A DNA stretch of 53,623 bases from Rhodopirellula sp. (lineage in GTDB: Bacteria; Planctomycetota; Planctomycetia; Pirellulales; Thermoguttaceae), in assembly GCA_012728855.1 (NCBI GenBank), contig JAAYEH010000157.1, positions 1-53,623 of the forward strand, given 5' to 3'. The position numbers were made by a program, and so were the translations under genes. Position 1 is the first letter of the stretch, and each line of letters begins with the position of its first letter. Positions 15,776 to 24,220 of the stretch are shown here, piece by piece. The notes under the pieces are model-generated. The model ran no database searches, was not told the DNA's origin, and worked only from the letters and a program-made list of their open reading frames with translations.

Positions 15776-17311
15776 TCACGATTGATCCACACGAGGCGCG
15801 ATCTCAGGCAACGCGCTCTCGTCGACAATGGCGCCGACCTCCCGCAGCCGTTGGCGAAGCTGGGGGACATCGACTTCCGAGAAGGCAGCGCCGACACCGA
15901 CGACCTGGCGCGCGGCGATTCCACTGGCCTCCCCCATAGCCATGCAGGGAGCCATGACCCGAACAGGCCCCAAGACCTGGCGCTCGACTGAGACCGCTCG
16001 GCCCGGACAGACGAGATTGCGGATTGGGCGAGGGACCATGACGCAATAGGGCAGCGGTGTGTTCAGCCCCTTCTTCACGGTGTAGCGATAGCCCCGGCTG
16101 GCATCGTCCGTGGCAAATGGCTGCACGCTGGGCTTCTTGGGATCGGGCAGATCCCAACCGTACATGCTGAAGCCGATGGTGTCGGGAAACTCCTTGCCTT
16201 CGGATAGGTCACGGACGGTCATCGTCGAGTCGGCGACGATCCGCCGCGTTTCTCGGACCCCCAGCAGCGGCGCCACCGCCTTGAGCCTCGCGCCTTCAAA
16301 GCCCGGCACGTGCTCGCGGAGAATCGCCACGAGTTTTTCGATCTCTTCCCGACCGCGGATCATCCCTTCCGTGACGGATCCGCCGTCCGTGCCGTCGACG
16401 CCGACCAGGCGGATCGTGTTGACGTAAAACGTATCCGGGTGAGTCAATTGAGTGCAAATGAATATGTCGTAAGGAAAGGGCCAGACTCCCGCCGCGCGAA
16501 GCTCGCGGATCTTGTTTCTCAGCTTGGGATCTCGTTGGTTTTCGATGTAGCAGGTGAGCTTCTCCTCATCGACGTGACTGACGTGGAACTCCAAGGTGGC
16601 GGGGGTCATCAGGCCGTCCTCGTCGTCCCCTTTCACGTACTCGCAGCCGCTGCGAGCAGCCACGTCGGCATCGCCCGTGGCGTCGATCACCGCGCGGGCA
16701 GGAATTGCGGTCAGGCCGCTCTTGTTGAAGGCAACCACATGCGTGATCCGGTTCTCGTCGACGAGCACGTCCGCCGCTTGCGTGAGCAGCAACACGTCGA
16801 CGCCAAATGCCTTCATCTTCTCGTCGAGGAATCGGGCCACGCCGTAAGGGTCGATCGGCACACCGTGAATGAACCAATTGAACCAGCCGAACGGATGGTA
16901 TTTCTTCGCCGGATCGAGCTTCGGCAACAGTGCATATCCCCGCGAGGCGGCTTCTTCGGCGATGGCACGAAACAGCCCGCCCACCACCCACTCGCCCTTT
17001 TGGTTGCGACCGCCCAACCACTGCGACACCATTCCCGATGTGGCCATGCCTCCCAGTTGACCCTGGCCCTCGACAAGCAGCACCGTCAGGCCTTCCCGCT
17101 TTGCCGCCAAGGCTGCTGCGCAACCCGACGGACCGCCCCCGCAGACCACCACGTCATAGGCGCGAGCAATCGGGATGGATCGCGCAAAGCGCACCTGCCC
17201 TGCCGCCGATTCCGCAGCGCCCGTCGCGGCCGGCCCGGCGCCGAAGAGCAACCCGGCCCCCGCTGCCGCGCCGATATGTTTGACAAAGGTCCGTCTCGAA
17301 GGGTGAGGCAT
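15776..17311 (-). CDS. Tat-exported FAD-dependent oxidoreductase
   Basis: This 511-residue protein begins PHPSRRTFVKHIGAAAGAGL, a twin-arginine leader, with mature sequence from about residue 33. The dinucleotide fold follows: YDVVVCGGGPSGCAAALAAK with the usual Gly-rich turn, then LVEGQGQLGGMATSGMVSQW, which matches the FAD_oxidored (PF12831) class seen in planctomycete and Bacteroidetes glycan loci. Other landmarks are AVIDATGDADVAARSGCEYV and RNLVCPGRAVSVERQVLGPV, the C-terminal FAD-binding segment. It should fold with FAD in the cytoplasm and be exported. Its substrate is unknown; oxidation of sugars or secondary alcohols is a guess. It starts two bases from the end of the sialidase gene. 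Confidence 0.88.
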   Translation of the reverse strand: MPHPSRRTFVKHIGAAAGAGLLFGAGPAATGAAESAAGQVRFARSIPIARAYDVVVCGGGPSGCAAALAAKREGLTVLLVEGQGQLGGMATSGMVSQWLGGRNQKGEWVVGGLFRAIAEEAASRGYALLPKLDPAKKYHPFGWFNWFIHGVPIDPYGVARFLDEKMKAFGVDVLLLTQAADVLVDENRITHVVAFNKSGLTAIPARAVIDATGDADVAARSGCEYVKGDDEDGLMTPATLEFHVSHVDEEKLTCYIENQRDPKLRNKIRELRAAGVWPFPYDIFICTQLTHPDTFYVNTIRLVGVDGTDGGSVTEGMIRGREEIEKLVAILREHVPGFEGARLKAVAPLLGVRETRRIVADSTMTVRDLSEGKEFPDTIGFSMYGWDLPDPKKPSVQPFATDDASRGYRYTVKKGLNTPLPYCVMVPRPIRNLVCPGRAVSVERQVLGPVRVMAPCMAMGEASGIAARQVVGVGAAFSEVDVPQLRQRLREVGAIVDESALPEIAPRVDQS

Positions 17312-17312
17312 G

Positions 17313-18467
17313 TTACGGTTCTTTCAATTCCGCCAGCTTGAAGCGCGTGGAAACGACGGAGTGCTTTCGCTCGTCCGGCCAGTACTTGATATACGTGGTG
17401 GCGACGAACGTTCCGTCGGGCAGCAGTTCCAGGCCCGGATAGCCGCAGTCGCTGCCCGCGTGGTTGTGCAAGAGTTTCAGGCGGTACTGGCCTTCGCGTT
17501 GGTGGAGTATGTCGTCGTACGTGCCCACCCAGCCGACGAAATGGCCTTTGGTGGGACTTTTCGCCGCCATATCGCGAAAGACAACGACCAGTCGTCCGTC
17601 GGGCGCGTACTTCGCCTGATGGCGGTCGCCGGTCAGCGATCCCGGCAGGTACTTGGGCTTCGACCACGTTTGTCCTTCGTCCTGCGACACGATGAACCTC
17701 GAATTGACCGTCCGCACATTTTCCCGCATCAGGCACAACAACTGCCGGCCATCGGGCGATCGGATGAAACACGGTTCGCAGGGCTTGTAGCCCGGCAGGT
17801 CGCAGATCACTCGCACGGGCCCCCACGTCAGTCCGCCATCGCCGGAAACGCTTTGCACGACGTTGTTCGAATAGCGATCCGGATCGTTCGCTCGCCGCGC
17901 ATTGGTCGCCGCCAACAGCCTTTTGCCGCCCTCGATGGGTGTAATCGTACACCAGGGCATGACGCCTTTCGTCAGGTTGAGGCCCTCGATCGGTTGCATC
18001 TCCGTCCAACTTGCCCCGTCGTCTTCCGAGCAGGACGAAACCAGGCCGCCGGCATGCATGGCAAACACAAACAGCCGCGCCTTGCCTTGCGGATCGATCA
18101 ACCGATAGATCGCCGGGCAGTTGCGCACTTCGCGCCAGCTTTCAGGAACCGGCAGCAACTCGCCCCATGTCTTGCCTCCGTCGGTGCTCTTCTTCATCGG
18201 ACCGCAAACACCGCCGTGACCGTAGGTCCAAACGGCGAGCATGGTCTTTCCGTCCGGCAGGAGTACCGTCGTCGGATGCCCCTGGTAGACCGCGTCCGTT
18301 CCGGCCGCGACGATCACGTGGCGATCGGTGTCTTGCGACAGGTCGACCAATGGAATATGGAAGCCTTTCGATAGGGACATTGCATCGGCCGGTCCGTCGT
18401 CGGCCGTGGCCGGCAGAACGCACACGGCGAAGGCGGCCAGGACGCTCGCCAAACAAGAAACCCGCAT
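17313..18467 (-). CDS. exported sialidase-fold protein with Asp boxes
   Basis: This 384-residue protein was taken from ATG 18467, with AAGGGA about ten bases upstream; ATG 18485 lies in the same frame. Signal peptide residues 1-22 (VLAAFAVCVLPATA). Four Asp boxes are visible: STDGGKTWGE, SEDDGASWTE, SGDGGLTWGP and SQDEGQTWSK, which define the six-bladed sialidase/neuraminidase propeller. Arg residues of REVRNCPAIYRL and KPCEPCFIRSPDGRQLL lie where the active-site arginines occur. It may be an exo-alpha-sialidase or, as often in planctomycetes, a propeller acting on another acid sugar. It is the first gene of the tight minus-strand run with the FAD oxidoreductase and esterase. Confidence 0.85.
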   Translation of the reverse strand: MRVSCLASVLAAFAVCVLPATADDGPADAMSLSKGFHIPLVDLSQDTDRHVIVAAGTDAVYQGHPTTVLLPDGKTMLAVWTYGHGGVCGPMKKSTDGGKTWGELLPVPESWREVRNCPAIYRLIDPQGKARLFVFAMHAGGLVSSCSEDDGASWTEMQPIEGLNLTKGVMPWCTITPIEGGKRLLAATNARRANDPDRYSNNVVQSVSGDGGLTWGPVRVICDLPGYKPCEPCFIRSPDGRQLLCLMRENVRTVNSRFIVSQDEGQTWSKPKYLPGSLTGDRHQAKYAPDGRLVVVFRDMAAKSPTKGHFVGWVGTYDDILHQREGQYRLKLLHNHAGSDCGYPGLELLPDGTFVATTYIKYWPDERKHSVVSTRFKLAELKEP

Positions 18468-18568
18468 GGAGTGTTTTCCCTTCATCGTGCAGACAGCGAC
18501 CGCCGAGGAACCGGCGTAGTCATACCGCCATCCTAATCGACGTCGGCCGCTTCCGCCAGATTCGGCTT

Positions 18569-18667
18569 AGAGCCTATCCCAAAACCGTCGGGGACTGGCT
18601 CATTTTGCGGAGTCTTCGGAGCAAAATGTGCCTGTCCCCTTCTCCTCGAGGTTTTGGGATAGGCTCT
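18569..18667. repeat. REPIN-like hairpin element, copy B
   Basis: Perfect 18-bp outer arms AGAGCCTATCCCAAAACC (18569-18586) and complement (18650-18667) enclose GGGGACTGGCTCAT on the left and ATGTGCCTGTCCCC on the right. It lies between divergent genes. The copy at 32791-32890 is almost the same sequence in reverse. Confidence 0.85.
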
Positions 18668-18779
18668 TATGGCAACGCGCCTAATCCGTCGTTATCATGA
18701 CATGACACCATTCGACACATGTCGGGGTACACTCCGAACGGCAAACCGCCACTTCACGGTAAGAGGAAAGGACAGACAC

Positions 18780-21056
18780 ATGTTTTCAGCTTCGGCAGTC
18801 GCCGGCCGCTCGTCGGCGAGAAGGGCACACCTGCCATGGGTTGCCATCGTGGTATCGTTGTGGATGCTCGGCATGGGAAGCTTGGCCCCGGCGGAACCGC
18901 CATCGGCCCCTCGCGACTTCTCGGGTTGGCGCGGCGGGATCGGCATCACCTTCGGCACTCCCTCTCGCGATGTCGTAGACGTGACCGAGATGGGCTACGA
19001 GATCGTCTGGGGCGGCGAAGACCCTCGCGCCGTCAAAGCGCTGGGCGTGTCCGTCTTTCGTTACTGGAACAGTATCGTCGAAACCTCGCTGAAAGGCCCA
19101 GGGTATGACTTCAGTCAGATGCCTGACAAGGAAGAAGCCGCCAAGCTGGCCTTCGACGCATGGATGGAACGCGGCTATGGCGTGAAGGGCCTCTCGAAGT
19201 ACGCCGACGTACGCTATCATCCCCAGGGCGCCTACGGCGACGTTTACGGCAGCATGGACCTGTCGACGGAGAACGACCTGGTGAAGGCCGTGATCGCCAG
19301 GTACATGCAGGGGTTCGAAAAGGACGGCATCACCCACGGCGGCATCGGTCTGGACAACGCCGGCAAAGTGCCGCGGGAGTTCCTCGAGGCACTGGTGCGA
19401 CGGCTGAACGCTCGTGGGCTGGGCGTCGCCGCCAACGGATGCCCGGACGAGTACCTCACCTACATCGATTTCTTTGGCAACGAAGGGTTCCCGTTCTCCA
19501 TTAACTACGCCCGCCGAGCGCGCGAGAAGGGCCTGCGCGGAATCCTGGGCGAGTTCACCATGCAGCACCTCTCGGGCGGCGAGATCGATGCCTACTTGAA
19601 GAGCAAACTCTTCAACGGCATCGTCTTCTTCGGCTACACCAATGGCGGCACGGCCGCCGGGGCACGCTACTCGGGGTACTGCTCACGACCCGACGTGTAC
19701 AACCACCAGCGATGGGTGCTGCGCAAGCTGGTGCCGATCTCCCGCGCCGTCCAGCGCGCCGGCCGCCAGGTCGCCCCCGCTGCGAGGCTGGCATCGGCCG
19801 CGGCGCCCGCCGGCCAATCCGGCGCGACACCGGCCGGGGTGGCCATCAACGCCGAGGGCAAGGTGAAGGAACTGAAGCGGAGCGAGGCCGGCCTCGACCG
19901 CATCACCGGGCGCTCCGCGGAGACGGCGCCGCTGGTTGCCCGCTACGGGCGCGATGCGGCCACCGGCGTCTACTTCTTTGTCGACTCCGGGCAGCCCGAG
20001 GAAGTGATTTGCGACGCGCAAGAGTTGGGCGTAGGTGCAGACACCCTGGTTTTTGACGAGTTCACTGGCCGCGTGTTGGATGCGAAGCACGCCGCCGGCA
20101 CGCTGACCTTCAGAACACCCGCGGGCCCCAGTGTGGTGCAGTTGGCCAGTGCGTCCACCGTGGCGAAAAACTTGTTGGCGCGTGCCGCGGAGGGGCTGCG
20201 ATTGCAGCTCACCCAGCGAGCACTGGATCGCGAGTTGGGCACCCGGTTCCCGCACAAGGCGTGGTCGCGGTTCTGCCAGGCCGGAAAGTGGGACGCCACC
20301 GTGTCGCGCTCCGGCAAGGGTAGCTTGGCGGTGGTGGGCGGTACCTATACCGGGACGATGCCCCAGTGGAAATACTTCAACCGCCAGGGAGCGGCGCAGT
20401 TCGTCTCGCTGAACCAGACCGACCCCCAGACGATTGTGCTGCGCTGCTTCAGCAAGGCTCAGGATGTCGCAACTTCCGAGGAAGTCGTGCTCGATACTCC
20501 GGCCGCCCGCCGGCGCCACTTCGACGCCCGCGAAGGCCACGCCTACTGCATGCACCTTTACCTGGACTACCAGGACGGCGAGTGGCCCGAGGTCCACACG
20601 GTGCTCTTCTCGTCCGGCACTCACGACTGGGAGGAGAAGAGCATTCGCGTGGAGCCTACCCGCCCTGTGAAGACGGCGATGGTGCTGCTGGAATTCCACC
20701 AGCCCGAGGGCGCGGCGTGGTTCGACGACCTGTCGCTCACCAGCGGAGACGAGACCGATGGCAATCGGCTGGCTGCCGCCGGCTTCGAGCAAGAAGACTC
20801 GGCCGCCGTCCAGGCGCAGGAAATCGGTGCGGGGTATGAGAAGCAGGTGCAAGCTTTGCTCGAGTCGGTGGAAGCGGCCGCAAACTCAGCCAATCCGGCC
20901 GATGCATTGCCGGCGCTCGCGAAGCAGGTAGATGCCCTGGCCGCCTTGGTGACGGGCAAGGGCTTGGCGGCCTGCTTCCCCCGCGAGCTTCGCGACCTGG
21001 ACGATGTGCGGGAGAAGCTCGCGCTGTGCGCGCGGCTGCTGGCTGCGCGGGAATGA
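18780..21056 (+). CDS. exported TIM-barrel-like putative glycoside hydrolase
   Basis: This 758-residue protein starts at ATG 18780, preceded by GAGGAAAGG. A signal-anchor or signal peptide lies near residues 20-40 (WVAIVVSLWMLGMGSLAPAE). Residues 45-350 contain barrel-like patterns: GGIGITFGTPSRDVVDVTEM, GVSVFRYWNSIVETS, GITHGGIGLDNAGKVP, GLGVAANGCPDEYLTYIDFF, ILGEFTMQHLSGGEID and GIVFFGYTNGGTA. After an Ala-rich segment the C-terminal half has beta strands and a CBM-like module (VLLEFHQPEGAAWFDDLSLT). The last 100 residues are helical. It resembles no GH family I can name. Candidate catalytic acids are the Asp in GIGLDNAG and the Glu in GEFTMQ. A role in glycan degradation is inferred from its neighbours. 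Confidence 0.7.
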   Translation: MFSASAVAGRSSARRAHLPWVAIVVSLWMLGMGSLAPAEPPSAPRDFSGWRGGIGITFGTPSRDVVDVTEMGYEIVWGGEDPRAVKALGVSVFRYWNSIVETSLKGPGYDFSQMPDKEEAAKLAFDAWMERGYGVKGLSKYADVRYHPQGAYGDVYGSMDLSTENDLVKAVIARYMQGFEKDGITHGGIGLDNAGKVPREFLEALVRRLNARGLGVAANGCPDEYLTYIDFFGNEGFPFSINYARRAREKGLRGILGEFTMQHLSGGEIDAYLKSKLFNGIVFFGYTNGGTAAGARYSGYCSRPDVYNHQRWVLRKLVPISRAVQRAGRQVAPAARLASAAAPAGQSGATPAGVAINAEGKVKELKRSEAGLDRITGRSAETAPLVARYGRDAATGVYFFVDSGQPEEVICDAQELGVGADTLVFDEFTGRVLDAKHAAGTLTFRTPAGPSVVQLASASTVAKNLLARAAEGLRLQLTQRALDRELGTRFPHKAWSRFCQAGKWDATVSRSGKGSLAVVGGTYTGTMPQWKYFNRQGAAQFVSLNQTDPQTIVLRCFSKAQDVATSEEVVLDTPAARRRHFDAREGHAYCMHLYLDYQDGEWPEVHTVLFSSGTHDWEEKSIRVEPTRPVKTAMVLLEFHQPEGAAWFDDLSLTSGDETDGNRLAAAGFEQEDSAAVQAQEIGAGYEKQVQALLESVEAAANSANPADALPALAKQVDALAALVTGKGLAACFPRELRDLDDVREKLALCARLLAARE

Positions 21057-21122
21057 CTCAATCGCGCGCAAGAGATCGCGGACGCTGCTATACGGACTTC
21101 CATGATTCCGAGAGCAGAACAA

Positions 21123-21327
21123 AAGCCGCGAAGCGGCGGCAGAGAATCGCCAGGGGTGTGAACCCCTGGGCGAAAAAGGTCGGCGCATTTCTCAAGCCCG
21201 GTAAGGGGCGGTAGGTAAAAACGGCCCAGTCAACCCTCTGTCGCCCCATCCGGGGCTTGGGGAATTGTTGAATCACGCACCAGGGGTTTTCACCCCTGGC
21301 AATTGACTTACACCGCTACGCGGCTGA
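21123..21327. repeat. about 200-bp imperfect inverted repeat with nested hairpins
   Basis: AAGCCGCGAAGCGGCGGCAG and GCCAGGGGTGTGAACCCCTG on the left are answered on the right by CACCAGGGGTTTTCACCCCT followed by CCGCTACGCGGCT. Each arm also contains its own small hairpin (GGGGTGTGAACCCC, GGGGTTTTCACCCC). The middle includes ATCCGGGGCTTGGGG. The whole can fold into a long hairpin downstream of the TIM-barrel gene. The stretch 21057-21520 has no gene I can support. Confidence 0.6.
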
Positions 21328-21428
21328 AAGCCAACCCCCTCGCACGCGATGCTCCTCGGAAATTGCCACACTTGTTTCTTGGCCGACGCTTATTTCTCAA
21401 CCACCCGCCATGAAGCTAGAATCGGGTC

Positions 21429-21493
21429 GTGGGACAGGTTTACAGCCTGCCTACTTTGCACGCCGCACAAGGTAGGCTGCAAACCTGCCCCAC
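21429..21493. repeat. 65-bp hairpin with 26-bp imperfect arms
   Basis: GTGGGACAGGTTTACAGCCT plus GCCTAC pairs with GTAGGCTGCAAACCTGCCCC plus AC around a 13-base loop. It resembles a REP hairpin of a separate family and sits 28 bp beyond the end of the DUF4838 gene, where it may also terminate transcription. Confidence 0.65.
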
Positions 21494-21520
21494 GGTTTCT
21501 GCTATTCTGGTGCGAGGTTG

Positions 21521-23551
21521 CTACTTCTTGATCTCCTCCGGCTGGACGGGGCGACCTTCTTCGTCCGCCTCGATGACAGCTTGGGGCACGCTTTTGGCGC
21601 CGCTCCACCCGAAGCGGCGAAAGACGCCCTCACCGCCCCACGCGATCCCCGCGACGTTGATGGCCATGGGATCCTCGCGGAAGATCCGCCGCATGAGCAA
21701 CCATTTCTCCTGCTGCACGATGCGCAGCGAGGCTTTCAACTCGGGCGACACCCGTCCTTCCTCCGCCGACTCGATCAACGCGTGGGCCTTGTGCTGCAGG
21801 GCGGTGAATTCCAGACCCCGGCGGAGGAAGGTGACACGACGGCGGATCGTGTCGTCGTCCGCCGCGTTGTCGGCCGCGTCGAGCAGGGATTTCAATTCGG
21901 CGACCACCTGCGGAGTGTAGGGAACGGTCAATCCAAGACCCTCCGTTGCGATCAGGGAGGTGGTCTGTTCGATTCGGTCAAAATACCGCCGCACTTCGCG
22001 CCAGGATCGTCCGAAACCCGCCTGGCAATAGTCGTCGATCATCGCATCCGCGTCGGCTTCCGGATTCCAGAGCAGCCGGCTGAGCACGTAGAAGTTCAGC
22101 CCTTCGGTGGCCCAATTGTGGGTGCAAGAGTCGAAGTCGGTTCCGACGAGCGACCGTTCGGCGAAGAACCGCAAGTCGTCGGCCAGTTTGTGGACGTAGA
22201 CGGCGGGAGTCCCGGTCCGCCGGCCGAACAGCAGCAGGTTGGGACGCCAGTAGATTTTGCCGGCCATCTTCGACCACGCCTCCCAGTCGGCCAGTGCCTG
22301 TTGGCGGTCGGACTCCAGGGCGTAGCTCACTCCCACAAACCCCACGGCCAGGTTCGGATGGAGTCTCTCCTTCACCGGCGGCGACTTGTAGACGCTGTAG
22401 GCATACACGCCCAACCAAGCGTCGGGATACTCCTTGCCGATTCGTTCGGCCAGATGATTCCAGAACCAGACCATGCGATCGGTCAACGACACGTATTCAA
22501 AATCGCCCGCGGGCTTGCTGGTGCGGTCCCATAGCGCGACGGGGCGTCCCTCGGGCGGATCGAGCTGCTTGCACCCCGGGCACTGGCAGAACGTGGCGGC
22601 CCCGCCGTCGTTGGGGCACAACGACGCGGCTTTGCCTCCCGTGCGGCGCAACTCCTCGATCTTGTCGCGGGCCAAGGCGTCGATCAAGGCGAGATTCGAC
22701 TTGCACAGCCGCGCCCGCTCAGGCGACAGCCTCGACAGGTCGCGAGAGCCATTCGGCTGCATCGCGAACCACTCCGGATGCTCGCGATGGTATTTCTCCC
22801 ACGTGTAGCCGAAGGCATGACCGGCGGAGATTCCCACACTGCCGCCCAACCGCTGCCAGCGGAACCACTCGTCGGTCTTGATTGCCGCCATCTGCCGGTC
22901 CAGGTCCGCCTTGGCCAATCCCAGGTAATCGAGACCTACCTGGATCCGATCGTTGTAATGGCTGTTGCGAATCCTCCGCTGCCCGATACGCGGCGTGTAG
23001 CGGCGGTCCATGGCCGCTATGCGGATCGTGCGGTGCGGCGGAACGACCTGGCCCAATTCTCCGGGCCAAAGGAACCGCACGCCCAACACGTCCTCCAGCA
23101 GCGTGACGACGGCGTGCCGCGTGCCGTCGGGATCGGCCGGCGTCTTCTCGTCTGCGCCAAGGGCTACCAGGGCGTTGGGGTATGTTCGTAACAGGATCCC
23201 GCCGGGGCCAAGCCCTTCGCTGCTGGCTCCCAACCGCTCTGTCAGCTTACTTTCGCCTACCAGCACGAAGCTCGGCGGCCGATGGTCTCCGGCGTTCGCC
23301 TGCAGCTCTCCGTCCTCGACACAGACATTGCTCAAGGCGCCCTCGTTGACCAGCGCCAGCTTGGCGCCGGATGACTCTGCCACCAGATTCTGGAGCAACT
23401 GGCTCGCCTGCCGGGCGGCGCCGGACGGCTTGTCGGCCAGCACGATCACGGCCCGGGGTTGACCATCGGCCACCAAGGTGAGATCCTCGCCGCGGCCGGT
23501 CATGGCGGGCGCCAGCAGGAAGAACCAGGTCAACCATCGCAATGTCGTCAT
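21521..23551 (-). CDS. exported DUF4838 domain-containing protein
   Basis: This 676-residue protein starts at ATG 23551 with a signal peptide, residues 1-20 (LTWFFLLAPAMTGRG). The N-terminal 140 residues (AVIVLADKPSGAARQASQLL, SFVLVGESKLTE) resemble the GH67-type alpha-glucuronidase N-terminal domain, and VTLLEDVLGVRFLWPGELG leads into the barrel. The DUF4838 signature follows, with ASLCPNDGGAATFCQCPGCK (Cys-x-Cys-x-x-Cys). Later segments such as GTDFDSCTHNWATEGLNFYV and ALWNP-type LSRLLWNPEADADAMIDDYC fit DUF4838. These proteins are linked to uronic-acid or xylan degradation in Bacteroidetes and planctomycetes. The precise activity is unproven. Confidence 0.9.
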   Translation of the reverse strand: MTTLRWLTWFFLLAPAMTGRGEDLTLVADGQPRAVIVLADKPSGAARQASQLLQNLVAESSGAKLALVNEGALSNVCVEDGELQANAGDHRPPSFVLVGESKLTERLGASSEGLGPGGILLRTYPNALVALGADEKTPADPDGTRHAVVTLLEDVLGVRFLWPGELGQVVPPHRTIRIAAMDRRYTPRIGQRRIRNSHYNDRIQVGLDYLGLAKADLDRQMAAIKTDEWFRWQRLGGSVGISAGHAFGYTWEKYHREHPEWFAMQPNGSRDLSRLSPERARLCKSNLALIDALARDKIEELRRTGGKAASLCPNDGGAATFCQCPGCKQLDPPEGRPVALWDRTSKPAGDFEYVSLTDRMVWFWNHLAERIGKEYPDAWLGVYAYSVYKSPPVKERLHPNLAVGFVGVSYALESDRQQALADWEAWSKMAGKIYWRPNLLLFGRRTGTPAVYVHKLADDLRFFAERSLVGTDFDSCTHNWATEGLNFYVLSRLLWNPEADADAMIDDYCQAGFGRSWREVRRYFDRIEQTTSLIATEGLGLTVPYTPQVVAELKSLLDAADNAADDDTIRRRVTFLRRGLEFTALQHKAHALIESAEEGRVSPELKASLRIVQQEKWLLMRRIFREDPMAINVAGIAWGGEGVFRRFGWSGAKSVPQAVIEADEEGRPVQPEEIKK

Positions 23552-23559
23552 GATTTCAC

Positions 23560-23829
23560 CTATTCGTGGCTACCGTTGTTTCTCTGACGCAAGACGTACT
23601 GGAAGAAGTTTAGCAAGCCGGAAAACCTGTAGTCATCATCGATGTAATGCTCGACGACGTAGAAGGCGAAGTAGTACGCCCGCGAAAAAGCCCAGATCAT
23701 CAGCGTCTGGAGGAGGATCTTCGCCCACAGTTCCTGCGGGAGGAGGAGCAGGAAGAACGTCATCACCCCGATGCCAAGAAGCATGAGGGCCTTGGCGTAC
23801 ATCCATTTCGGATTCTTCAGATCGGCCAT
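23560..23829 (-). CDS. small two-helix membrane protein of unknown function
   Basis: This 89-residue protein was read from ATG 23829 with GGGGAG nine bases upstream. Two membrane helices are likely: ALMLLGIGVMTFFLLLLP at about residues 12-30 and LLQTLMIWAFSRAYYFAFYV at about 38-57. The end YIDDDYRFSGLLNFFQYVLR is amphipathic and acidic in part. It is the upstream neighbour of the DUF4838 gene on the same strand, eight bases from its ATG, so the two may be co-transcribed. No family is recognised. Confidence 0.75.
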   Translation of the reverse strand: MADLKNPKWMYAKALMLLGIGVMTFFLLLLPQELWAKILLQTLMIWAFSRAYYFAFYVVEHYIDDDYRFSGLLNFFQYVLRQRNNGSHE

Positions 23830-23931
23830 ACTTCTCATCTCCCCGCGCCTTGCACCGCACTATCGAATTCTCGGCCGAAAGGCTGAATATCCGGGCCAGT
23901 CTAGGCATTCCTCCCGCGCATGTCTACTGTT

Positions 23932-24094
23932 GTGCGGCACTGCTTCGAGTTGAACGCATTTTCCATTGGGAGCGACTCTTCCACAACTCCAAGCAGTGCG
24001 GCGCTGCGGACCTCGCCGGTGCTTATCACTGCTTGTGATTGTGGCAGATCCTGTGTAAGTGGAGAATCCGTCCAATCACAAGCAGTGCCACACC
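23932..24094. repeat. two adjacent CACTGCTT-type hairpins
   Basis: The first hairpin (23932-24003) pairs GTGCGGCACTGCTTCGAGTTG with CAACTCCAAGCAGTGCGGCGC imperfectly. The second (24019-24094) pairs TCACTGCTTGTGATTG with CAATCACAAGCAGTG. Both share CACTGCTT...TTG arms, so they appear to be two copies of one REP-like family side by side. A related half arm, CAATCAAAAGCAGTGCGGC, occurs at about 33319-33337. Confidence 0.6.
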
Positions 24095-24220
24095 GAAAGC
24101 CGGAGCCTGGAAGACTTCGCGGCTCATTGACGTCTGATCGCTGAATACGGATACTGGAGCAAATTCCGGTGCGGGAAAACCTGCGAACAGACAGACCGAA
24201 AACTCGACATTGGTGTTGCC

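Noticed and set aside
16310..17341. A 343-codon plus-strand frame opposite the FAD oxidoreductase
   Set aside because: Shadow of the strongly supported minus-strand gene.
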